A stretch of 17,209 nucleotides of DNA from Planctomycetales bacterium (GTDB taxonomy: Bacteria > Planctomycetota > Planctomycetia > Isosphaerales > Isosphaeraceae), in contig DAHZZC010000854.1 of NCBI GenBank assembly GCA_027435495.1, positions 1 to 17,209 of the forward strand, in the 5' to 3' direction. The translations under genes and the position numbers were made by a program. The notes beneath the pieces were generated by a model, which saw only the letters and a program-made list of their open reading frames with translations, was not told the DNA's origin and did not search any database. This document shows positions 8,363 through 15,268 of the stretch, piece after piece (position 1 is the stretch's first letter; every line of letters starts with the position of its first letter).

Positions 8363-9625
8363 ATGTCCGCGACCACGGCTCCCCGGATCGATCGCGACGA
8401 CGAGACCAACTCGCTGCTCGCCCGTCGTTCCTATCGGTTCTTCCTGGCCGGCCGATTCCTCGGCACCCTGGCGACCGGCTCGCAGTCGGTCATCCTGGCC
8501 TGGGAGGTCTACGAGGTCGCCCGGCTGAGCCGGACCGTCTCGGAGGCCGCTTTCGCGGTCGGGATGCTCGGCCTGGCGCAGTTTCTCCCGCTCTTTGCGC
8601 TGACGCTCGTGGCCGGCGAGGCGGCCGACCGCCACGATCGCCAGAAGATCCTCGCGTTCTGCTATCTGACCCAGTTGACGACAGCCGTGATCCTGGCGAT
8701 CCGGTCGGCGAGCGGCGGGGGGCTCTGGCCGATCTTCGTCGTCGCCTCGATCTTCGGCGCCAGCCGGGCGTTCTTCCACCCGGCCGCCGGAGCGCTCGCC
8801 CCCATGCTGGTGCCGCTTCGGCTGCTGCCCCGGGCGATCGCGACCAATTCCATCGCCGCCCAGCTCGGCAGTATCCTCGGACCGGCCCTCGGCGGGCTGC
8901 TCTGTCTGGCCTCGCCGACGCTCGGTTACGCCGTCAGCGCCGTCCTTTATGCCACCGCGGCCTTCTGCGCCTCGATGATCCGGGGCGAGACCCGCCCAGA
9001 CCATCACGGCGGCCGATCCCGCCTCGAACAGATTCGCGAGGGGCTCGCCTACGTCTGGCAGAACAAGCTGGTTTTTGGGGCCATCTCGCTCGACCTGTTC
9101 GCCGTCCTGCTCGGCGGGGCCACCAGCCTTCTCCCGGTCTTCGCTCGCGACGTGCTCGACGTCGGTTCGGAGGGTTTCGGCATCCTCCGCGCAGCGCCGG
9201 CGGTTGGGGCGATGCTGGTGGCCGGATTCCTGGCCCGGCACCCGATCCGACGCCACGCCGGGCCGAAGATGCTCCTCGCCGTCGGGCTTTTCGGGGCGAT
9301 GACGATCGTCTTCGCCTGGTCGCGATCGTTCCCGCTCTCGGTGCTGGCGCTGGCGATCCTTGGCGGGGCCGACATGGTCTCGGTCTTCACCCGACAGAGC
9401 CTCGTCCAGATCGCGACCCCCGATCGGATGCGGGGGCGCGTCTCGGCGGTCGCGACGCTCTTCATCGGAGCGTCGAACGAGCTTGGCGAGTTCGAAAGCG
9501 GCGTCGTCACGCGGTTCCTGGGACCCGTCGCCGCGGTCGCCTTCGGCGGCTTCGGCGCCCTGGCCGTCACTCTCTCGTGGGCCCGGATGTTCCCGGCCCT
9601 GCGGAACGCCGATCGTCTGGGCTGA
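8363..9625 (+). CDS. MFS transporter (EntS-like / MFS_3-type exporter)
   Basis: This 420-residue integral membrane protein has the hydrophobic segment spacing of a major facilitator permease with about 10-12 helices. The loop between helices 2 and 3 reads GEAADRHDRQKI, matching the MFS motif G-x3-D-R-x-x-R-[KR]. The central loop (SRLEQIREGLAYVWQNK) and the later MRGRVSAVATLFIGASNELGEFESG segment are typical of the EntS/MFS_3 subgroup, which exports siderophores, macrolides and other small molecules. It follows the split VioB-like pair after 88 bases on the same strand, so export of the pathway product is a reasonable guess. The ATG at 8363 lies just after AGGGA, a poorly spaced ribosome binding site. 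Upstream in-frame extension would run into the ferritin-like gene and gives no transporter-like sequence. Its end faces the zinc-ribbon gene tail to tail, 12 bases apart. Substrate unknown. Confidence 0.88.
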   Translation: MSATTAPRIDRDDETNSLLARRSYRFFLAGRFLGTLATGSQSVILAWEVYEVARLSRTVSEAAFAVGMLGLAQFLPLFALTLVAGEAADRHDRQKILAFCYLTQLTTAVILAIRSASGGGLWPIFVVASIFGASRAFFHPAAGALAPMLVPLRLLPRAIATNSIAAQLGSILGPALGGLLCLASPTLGYAVSAVLYATAAFCASMIRGETRPDHHGGRSRLEQIREGLAYVWQNKLVFGAISLDLFAVLLGGATSLLPVFARDVLDVGSEGFGILRAAPAVGAMLVAGFLARHPIRRHAGPKMLLAVGLFGAMTIVFAWSRSFPLSVLALAILGGADMVSVFTRQSLVQIATPDRMRGRVSAVATLFIGASNELGEFESGVVTRFLGPVAAVAFGGFGALAVTLSWARMFPALRNADRLG

Positions 9626-9637
9626 CTGGGGCCGAGA

Positions 9638-10189
9638 TCACACCTCATCGTCCTGGCGACGAGCCAGTAGAAACCGTCGAACCTTCGCCGAGGCGCGGTC
9701 GAGCCCTCGGTCGGTCGGGGTCGGCCGGGGATGGCGGCGGATCTCGCCGATGGGGTCTCGCGTCCGCTTGCCCTGGAGAAGATGGCCGCTTCGGGAGCCG
9801 TCGGGCTCGCCTGGGGGTGTGTAGTCCTTCCAGATCCCCGCGTGGCTTCGACGCTCGTAACGCCCGGCGTCTTCGGGGCCGGAGGCATCGCGCCAGGGGC
9901 CCATCCAGCCGCGTTTGAGCCGGGCCCGGCAGGACGTGCAGAGATAATAGCTGGAATGCCGGGCCAGTCGGCGGAGCGTCCATCGCGAGCAGTTCGGGCA
10001 CGGCTTGCTCAGAACGATTTCCGCCACCGCGGCGATCAGGCAAAGGACCGAGAGAATCACCACCGCGCTGAAGGCGATCACCCGGTCTGGCGAGTTGAGG
10101 ACCCGGGGCAGGGCCATCGTCCCGCCGACGACGAAAATCGCCCACATCATCTGCCCGATGGTGAAGCGAAACCGCCGTCTGGGTTTCAT
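9638..10189 (-). CDS. Small membrane protein with C4 zinc ribbon
   Basis: This 183-residue protein opens with a basic stretch (MKPRRRFRF) followed by two hydrophobic segments at about residues 11-29 and 37-60, so it is likely anchored by a membrane hairpin. Directly after it lie CPNC (64-67) and CTSC (84-87), a four-cysteine zinc ribbon facing the cytoplasm by the positive-inside rule. The C-terminal 90 residues are polar and Arg-rich, with no domain I recognise. The N-terminal FRFTIGQMMW pattern resembles many short planctomycete membrane proteins of unknown role. The ATG has a good ribosome binding site, GGGAGG, seven bases upstream (complement of 10197-10202). No function can be assigned. 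The gene is tail to tail with the MFS gene and lies downstream of the histidine kinase on the same strand. Confidence 0.8.
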   Translation of the reverse strand: MKPRRRFRFTIGQMMWAIFVVGGTMALPRVLNSPDRVIAFSAVVILSVLCLIAAVAEIVLSKPCPNCSRWTLRRLARHSSYYLCTSCRARLKRGWMGPWRDASGPEDAGRYERRSHAGIWKDYTPPGEPDGSRSGHLLQGKRTRDPIGEIRRHPRPTPTDRGLDRASAKVRRFLLARRQDDEV

Positions 10190-10298
10190 CGGCCAGCCTC
10201 CCGGTCTGGGACATGCATCCAGTTCGATCGTAGCCCAGGCGAGGCCGTGCGGCCATCCGAAAATCCGAATCCGAACGCGGTTGTCAACCCTCAGGCCC

Positions 10299-11888
10299 TC
10301 AGGAGCGGCCCACGGCGATCACCAGCTTGCGGAGCAAGACCTCGGGGTCGGCCGGCTTGGTGATGTGGTCGTCGAAGCCGGAAGAGAGGGCGCGGGCGCG
10401 GTCCTCGGCGCGGCCGTAACCGGTGACCGCGATCAGCCGGGCTCGGGCGGTCTCGGGGTCACCGCGGAGGGCCGTGGCCACGGCGTAGCCGTCCATCCCG
10501 GGCAGGCCGATGTCGCAGACGACGGCGTCGGGATGGCACCGCTTGGCCTCGGCGACGCCGTCCACCCCGTTATCGGCGACGCGGACCTCGTGGCCGTGCA
10601 GCCGGAGCAGGCGCTTGAGGCTCTCGGCGGCGTCGGCGTTGTCCTCGACGACCAGGATGCTCAGCCGCTCGGCGTTCGGCGCGAAGGGGGGCGAGGGATT
10701 CGAGCGGAGGGCCGGATCCGGGCCGGCGATCGGTAACTCCACCGTGAACGAAGCACCACGGCCGTTCCCTTCGCTCTCGACCCGAATGGTCCCACCGTGC
10801 AGCTCGACAATTCCGCGCGCCAGGGCGAGCCCGATCCCCAGGCCACCCCGGCTCCGATCGAGGCTCCCCTCGGACGAGGCCAGGGCCTCGCTCAGCTTGT
10901 GCAGGTTCTCTTTCGCGATCCCCGCGCCGGTATCGCGGACGATCATCAAGGAGCAGGGATGGGCAGCGTCGGCGACGATCTCCAGAGTGATCGAGCCGCT
11001 ACGTCCGGTGTGCCGGATGGCGTTCTCCAGCAGAGCCTCCACGACCTGGCGGAGCCGAACGGCCTCCGCCCGGACCCAGACCGGGGCCGGGGGCGTCACC
11101 ACAACCATCGAGAGGCCGAGGCGATCGGCCTCGGGACGACGGGCCTCGAGCGCCTGGCGGCCAACCTGTCGGAGATCGACGTGCTGCGGTTCCAGGACGA
11201 TCAACCCCCGCGAGAGCCGGGAGACTTCCAGAACATCATCCACGATCCGGGCCAGGCGGTCGACCTGGCGGTCCATCAGTTCGTAGATCTCGATGGAGAG
11301 CCGGGGATCGTCGCCACCACGTTTCAGCAGGTGCAAACCGTTCCGGATCGGGGCGAGAGGATTGCGTAACTGGTGCGCCAGCAGGCTGAGCAGTTCATCC
11401 TTGCGGCGTGAGGCGTCGCCAGACCGGCGTAGCTCGTCCTCCAGCCGGCGAGAGCGATGGTCATCGCGGGACTCCTCGTCGTCCAGTTCGCGGATCGACC
11501 AGGCAAAACCCCGCGGAACACCGGCCGGGCCGGGCAGGGGGGTCTTCTTCACCTCGGCCCGATATCGCGAGCCGTCGGGACGCGATCGCCAGCCAGGATC
11601 GCTCTCGGTGGCCCCCGAGGTAAGCACAGCCGGACCGCTCGCGGCCTGGCCTCCCTCGCGAGCATCCCCGGTCGGGACCGGGAGCGAGTCGATCGGCCGG
11701 CCGACCATCTCCGAGGCATCGTGCCCGGTGATTCGGGTGGCGGCGGCGTTCCAGCTCCGTACTCGTCCTGAGGCATCGAGAAGGGCCAGACCAATGTCTT
11801 CCAGTCCCTCGATCAGGTCCTGAAAGGAGGCGTCATTTTCCTCAGGGTCCGGCTCTCGATCGGCCATCCCTTCCAGTTCTCGATCCAC
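10299..11888 (-). CDS. Soluble hybrid histidine kinase (PAS - HisKA - HATPase - receiver)
   Basis: This sensor kinase of about 529 residues carries its own receiver. A PAS domain (roughly 20-135: IGLALLDASGRVRSWNAAATRITGH) is followed by a short coiled linker and a HisKA domain with the H-box LLAHQLRNPLAPI (phospho-acceptor His172). The HATPase has ENAIRH (Asn289), DTGAGI (319-324) and GGLGIGLA. The C-terminal receiver (about 408-529) has Glu415/Asp416, the phospho-acceptor Asp459 in CDIGLPGMDG, Thr489 and Lys511, so it is intact. No membrane segment is visible; sensing should be cytosolic. No Hpt protein, output regulator or partner lies in the window. The start is uncertain. GTG at 11888 follows GGGGTGA (complement of 11893-11899) and is used here. 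ATG at 11867 has its purine run too close, and ATG at 12023 would add 45 residues lacking domain character and without a good ribosome binding site. Confidence 0.92.
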   Translation of the reverse strand: MDRELEGMADREPDPEENDASFQDLIEGLEDIGLALLDASGRVRSWNAAATRITGHDASEMVGRPIDSLPVPTGDAREGGQAASGPAVLTSGATESDPGWRSRPDGSRYRAEVKKTPLPGPAGVPRGFAWSIRELDDEESRDDHRSRRLEDELRRSGDASRRKDELLSLLAHQLRNPLAPIRNGLHLLKRGGDDPRLSIEIYELMDRQVDRLARIVDDVLEVSRLSRGLIVLEPQHVDLRQVGRQALEARRPEADRLGLSMVVVTPPAPVWVRAEAVRLRQVVEALLENAIRHTGRSGSITLEIVADAAHPCSLMIVRDTGAGIAKENLHKLSEALASSEGSLDRSRGGLGIGLALARGIVELHGGTIRVESEGNGRGASFTVELPIAGPDPALRSNPSPPFAPNAERLSILVVEDNADAAESLKRLLRLHGHEVRVADNGVDGVAEAKRCHPDAVVCDIGLPGMDGYAVATALRGDPETARARLIAVTGYGRAEDRARALSSGFDDHITKPADPEVLLRKLVIAVGRS

Positions 11889-12434
11889 GAAATCACCCCG
11901 TTTGCCGAGGGCCGACGGCTCTTTCGTCCGATCGGGCCGCCGAGAATCTCCAACCCGGCTCCTCCTGCCATCCAGCCCCGAAGAGCCTGCCATCCATTCC
12001 GTTTCCGGGCGTGGGCAAATCATTTCTCAAGATTGCGCGAGACCGCACCGTCTGAGAACGGGATGCCATCCGCCCAACCACTCAGTCCAGATCTCCTCGC
12101 CAGACGGACGCTGGGAAACCGGAGAAGGCATCCTCCCCATCCCTTGATGCGAAGGAAAACGCCACCCCCCCCCGACTCAAAGCGTCCGAACCAAGCGATC
12201 GAGTCGAAAGCATCGAAGATCGGGACGAAAGGGAAACTCTGCTGACGCGAGGTCTTGCGTTCGTTCGAATTTCTACCACACAACACGTCGAGATACCCCG
12301 ATCGTGCGCGCAGATTCATCCAGGCCCGCGTATTGTTCAGATAATATGCTGCAAATGACGGACCATCGCCCACTGTTTTTGCCGTCGTTGAGGCTGGCAG
12401 GCGGGTGAAGATGGGTTGGAGGCCACCGATTGGG
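11889..12434. other. Intergenic region between modC end and hybrid kinase start
   Basis: Both flanking genes run on the minus strand, so this region should hold the end of the mod transcript and the promoter of the hybrid kinase. Base composition is less GC-rich than the genes, especially 12200-12375, and a run of nine C lies at 12165-12173. A minus-strand frame of 117 codons (12373-12020) is open, but its translation has no recognisable pattern. I see no convincing hairpin terminator with a T-run and no structured RNA. If the kinase actually starts at 12023, the gap shrinks to about 410 bases. Confidence 0.55.
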
Positions 12435-13562
12435 TCATGCAGGCGGTTCGTCGGACGTGATCACGTGGCAGCTTCGGGCCTTGACGATCAGGTGGACGGC
12501 GGTGCCTGGGCGAAGGACAAGTTGTGTGACGGCTGGTGCGACCAGGCTGACAATCCAGGTAATGTTGGCTGTCTGGACGACGGCCTCGACCTCGGCGCCC
12601 CGGGCGACGATGCGCTCGATGTTCCCCGGGATCTGGTTGCGGGCCGAGAGGCCCTCGACGGGACCTCGGGCGAGGAGGACGTCGTCGGCGCGGATCTCGA
12701 CGAGGACGGTCGAGCCGACAGGGCGGTCGAGGTGGCCGACGATCAGCTCGGGGCCGTCGTTGAGGCGGAGGGTGGTCGCATTTTGCTCGGGGGCGTGCGA
12801 GGCGACCTGGGCGGGGAAGACGTTGCGGAGCCCCTCGAACGCGATCGGGATATCGCCCGGGCGTCGCGAGGCCGCCAGAACGTCGAGCGGGGGGCCGTCG
12901 GCGACGATCCGGCCGCCTTCGAGCAGGAAGAGACGGGAGCCGATCGCCACGGCCTCGTCGACGCTATGCGTCACGTAGAGCATGGGGATCCCCTCAATCC
13001 GGCGGACGTCCTTCAACCGGCGGATCATTGCGTGCCGGCTCGCCAGGTCGAGCGCTGAGACCGGCTCGTCGCAGAGCAGAAGCCGGGGGCGAGGCGCCAG
13101 GGCGCGGGCCAGGCCGACACGCTGCCGCTCACCGCCCGAGAGTGTCCCGGGGGATCGGTCGAGCAGGTGCTCAATCCCGCAGAGAGCGGCGACCTCGGCC
13201 GATCGGGCCTCGGCCTCGGCGCGGGGCCATCCCTTCAGGCCGAACCGGATGTTCGCCGCGACGTTCCGGTGTGGGAAGAGGCGGTCGTCCTGGAAGATCA
13301 TCCCGACCCGGCGCTCGCGGAGGCGCCGGTCGATCCGTCGCGACGAGTCGAACAGGGTCACCGGTCCGAGCTGGATGCGGCCGGAGTCGGGGCGAGCCAG
13401 CCCGGCGATCAGGCGGAGGAGCGTTGTCTTCCCCGCACCCGAGGGGCCGAAGATGACCCCGACCTCGCGGCCGAGGCTCAGCGCGACGTCCAGCGCGAGC
13501 CCCGGGTGGACGCGATGCGAGAGACCGACATCAAGGACTGGGCCTTCCTTCTCGAGGCTCAA
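12435..13562 (-). CDS. modC: Molybdate ABC transporter ATP-binding protein ModC
   Basis: This 375-residue ATPase powers molybdate (possibly tungstate) import at the inner face of the membrane. Seen in order: Walker A GPSGAGKT (39-46), Q-loop FQDDRLFPH (Gln91), ABC signature LSGGERQR (141-148), Walker B LLLCDEP (161-167), D-loop SALD and switch His199 in VTHS. The GPSGAGKT-FQDDRLFPH combination and a C-terminal TOBE/Mop-like oxyanion-binding domain (about 300-370) are typical of ModC rather than other ABC subfamilies. It is the last gene of modA-modB-modC. Its TTG start overlaps the modB stop (TTGA), and GGGGAGG sits eight bases upstream inside modB, so translation is probably coupled to modB. 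Length is slightly above the roughly 350 residues usual for the family. The identification is firm from motifs and gene order. Confidence 0.95.
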   Translation of the reverse strand: MSLEKEGPVLDVGLSHRVHPGLALDVALSLGREVGVIFGPSGAGKTTLLRLIAGLARPDSGRIQLGPVTLFDSSRRIDRRLRERRVGMIFQDDRLFPHRNVAANIRFGLKGWPRAEAEARSAEVAALCGIEHLLDRSPGTLSGGERQRVGLARALAPRPRLLLCDEPVSALDLASRHAMIRRLKDVRRIEGIPMLYVTHSVDEAVAIGSRLFLLEGGRIVADGPPLDVLAASRRPGDIPIAFEGLRNVFPAQVASHAPEQNATTLRLNDGPELIVGHLDRPVGSTVLVEIRADDVLLARGPVEGLSARNQIPGNIERIVARGAEVEAVVQTANITWIVSLVAPAVTQLVLRPGTAVHLIVKARSCHVITSDEPPA

Positions 13563-14230
13563 CGGACCGGCCTCCCCGCGGGCAGGGTCCGCTGGACGAC
13601 CCAGAGGGCCCCGATCGAGACGGCCGAGATCAGGAGGGTCAATCGGCCGGCGCGGGCGGAGTTGTTGCCGAGGACGATGGCGTCGTAGATGGCGAGCGAG
13701 GCGGTCTGGGTCACGCCGGGGATGTTGCCGGCGACCATCAGCGTGGTGCCGAAGTCACCGAGCGAGCGGGCGAAGACCAGCACCATCCCCGCCGCGAGCC
13801 CTCGCCAGGCCAGGGGGAAGGTGACCGCGAGGAAGACGGAGCCCTCGCTTCGGCCGAGCAGGCGGGCGACGTCCTCAAGCGCAGGGTCGACCGCCTCGAA
13901 CGCCCCCCGGGCCGGGAGCAGGAAGAGCGGGAACGCCGCGACCGCCGCCGCAATCACTGCTCCCGACCAGTGGAAGACCAGCGTGATCCCCGTGGACGAC
14001 TCCAGCCAGTAGCCGATCGGGGCCCGTCGGCCGATCACCTGGAGCATCGCGTAACCGAGGACGGTCGGCGGCAGGACGATCGGCAGTACGAGCAATCCCG
14101 CAACCAGCGACTTGCCCGGAAACTCGCGACGGGCGAGAAGCCAGGCTATCGGCACCCCGGCCGCGACGATCAGAACGGTCGCCATCCCCGCCATCTGTAC
14201 CGAGAGCCAGAACGGCGCCAGGTCGCTCAT
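13559..14230 (-). CDS. modB: Molybdate ABC transporter permease ModB
   Basis: This 223-residue inner-membrane permease has about five to six hydrophobic segments, the usual size for ModB. The cytoplasmic coupling loop is visible as EDVARLLGRSEGSVFLAVTFPLAWRG without interruption, matching the EAA-G motif that docks onto ModC. Other family hallmarks are LPIVLPPTVLGYAML near residues 48-62 and RSLGDFGTTLMVAGNIPG in the C-terminal part. The ATG at 14230 overlaps the modA stop (ATGA), and AAGGGAAG seven bases upstream is a good ribosome binding site. It works with ModA, which delivers the oxyanion, and ModC, which hydrolyses ATP. A CysT/CysW or WtpB-type tungstate or sulfate permease is the main alternative, but neighbour order and the ModC type favour molybdate. 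Confidence 0.94.
   Translation of the reverse strand: MSDLAPFWLSVQMAGMATVLIVAAGVPIAWLLARREFPGKSLVAGLLVLPIVLPPTVLGYAMLQVIGRRAPIGYWLESSTGITLVFHWSGAVIAAAVAAFPLFLLPARGAFEAVDPALEDVARLLGRSEGSVFLAVTFPLAWRGLAAGMVLVFARSLGDFGTTLMVAGNIPGVTQTASLAIYDAIVLGNNSARAGRLTLLISAVSIGALWVVQRTLPAGRPVR
13571..13577 (-). promoter_or_regulatory. Ribosome binding site fixing the modC TTG start
   Basis: On the minus strand this reads GGGGAGG, eight bases before the TTG at 13562. It lies inside the end of modB and supports translation of modC from a TTG that overlaps the modB stop codon. Confidence 0.7.
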
Positions 14231-15054
14231 GGGGTGGCTTCCCTTGATTCTGCCGCCCGAAAGCCGTGATCCCGGAGGATCGACTGGCCCTGGTCATCCA
14301 GGATGAACGCGGCGAACGCCCGGGCCTCGTCGCGATGCGGCGAGTCGGCGACGATCCCCATCGCCTGGACGATCGGGTCGTAAAGCCCCGGATCGACCTC
14401 GAGGACGCGAACATCCGGGACGCCCGCAATGGCCCGGCCGACCAGTGCTGCCTCGACCTCGCCCTTCTGAGCGTAGTGGAGCGCCTGCCGAACCGACTCG
14501 GCCAGCACGATTCTGGGCTGGAGCGACTCCCAGAGCCCGGAACGCTGGAGCGCCTGCTTGCCGGCGCGGCCATAGGGGGCGGTCTCGGGGTTCGCCAGAG
14601 CGATCCGCTTGACCTCGGGACGGGCCAGGTCGGCGAGCGTCTCGATCGGTGTCCGGACCGCCCGATGGATCACCAGGGCCAGCGAGCCCCGGGCATAGTT
14701 GCGAACGGAGTCCGGCCGGATCGTCCCTTGCCGAGCGAGGTTGCCGACGTACGATTCGTCCGCCGAGAGGAAGAGGTCGAAGGGGGCGCCTTGCTCGATC
14801 TGCCTCGCCAGGACGCCCGACGAGAGGAACGTCGGCTGCACCCCGACCCCTCGGAGAGCCTGGAACGACGCGCCAAGCTTCGGGAGGACGACCTGCAAAT
14901 CGCTGGCGGCGGCGATCCGGAGTGTGGGCGCCGATGGAGCGGAAGTGCCCACCACCGCATCATCGCATCCGACGATCCAGCCAGCCAGGATCGGGAGCAT
15001 CCAGCGGATGCCTTCGAGGGGCGATCGGCGCAAATACGGTCCGGGATGGATCAT
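14227..15054 (-). CDS. modA: Molybdate-binding lipoprotein ModA
   Basis: This 275-residue protein is an extracytoplasmic solute-binding component. Residues 1-30 form a lipoprotein signal peptide: basic start, hydrophobic WMLPILAGWIVG and lipobox Cys30. The mature protein has the ModA motifs ASDLQ (Ser51), FLSSGVLARQIEQGAPFD with Ser79, FLSAD, ANPETAPYGRAGKQAL and YDPIVQAMGIV with Tyr225. These match the family's oxyanion-contacting segments by position and pattern. The ATG at 15054 is chosen because GAGGA lies seven bases upstream; a TTG at 15072 would only add six residues. It is the first gene of modABC, and the promoter should lie within 15055-15268, divergent from the P-loop NTPase gene. 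No ModE-type regulator gene and no obvious operator were found. Molybdate versus tungstate preference cannot be decided by eye. Confidence 0.94.
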   Translation of the reverse strand: MIHPGPYLRRSPLEGIRWMLPILAGWIVGCDDAVVGTSAPSAPTLRIAAASDLQVVLPKLGASFQALRGVGVQPTFLSSGVLARQIEQGAPFDLFLSADESYVGNLARQGTIRPDSVRNYARGSLALVIHRAVRTPIETLADLARPEVKRIALANPETAPYGRAGKQALQRSGLWESLQPRIVLAESVRQALHYAQKGEVEAALVGRAIAGVPDVRVLEVDPGLYDPIVQAMGIVADSPHRDEARAFAAFILDDQGQSILRDHGFRAAESREATP

Positions 15055-15061
15055 CGGGGCA

Positions 15062-15066
15062 TCCTC
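15062..15066 (-). promoter_or_regulatory. Ribosome binding site fixing the modA ATG start
   Basis: On the minus strand this reads GAGGA, seven bases before the ATG at 15054. It favours that ATG over the slightly longer TTG-initiated frame at 15072. Confidence 0.55.
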
Positions 15067-15268
15067 GGGCAAATGGGTCGGGATTCATCGGCATGGTACG
15101 GCGAGGGCGGCGGGGCGGTCAACCGCCTCCGATTGCGGCTCAAGGCTGAATCAGGTAAGACGAAGAGAGAGTAGGGAGACGGCGGGGCGGATCAGGGCGG
15201 CCGGCGGCGACGGGGACGCGGAGTCCACGCCGGAGGCCGGGATCGTTTCAGGAAAGGCGACGCCAGGG

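Noticed and set aside
6397..9256. Two long minus-strand frames (6397-8244 and 7844-9256) opposite the ferritin-like and MFS genes
   Set aside because: Arg/Gly/Glu-rich sequence without hydrophobic or domain pattern; the sense genes fully account for the region.
10243..10254. GGCC-GTGC-GGCC mini hairpin downstream of the hybrid kinase
   Set aside because: Only four base pairs in the stem and no T-run, so it is not a credible terminator.
14699..15268. Upstream extension of the P-loop NTPase frame by about 190 residues
   Set aside because: It overlaps modA on the other strand and reads as Arg/Pro/Ser-rich sequence. Recognisable NTPase sequence starts at the ATG at 15269.
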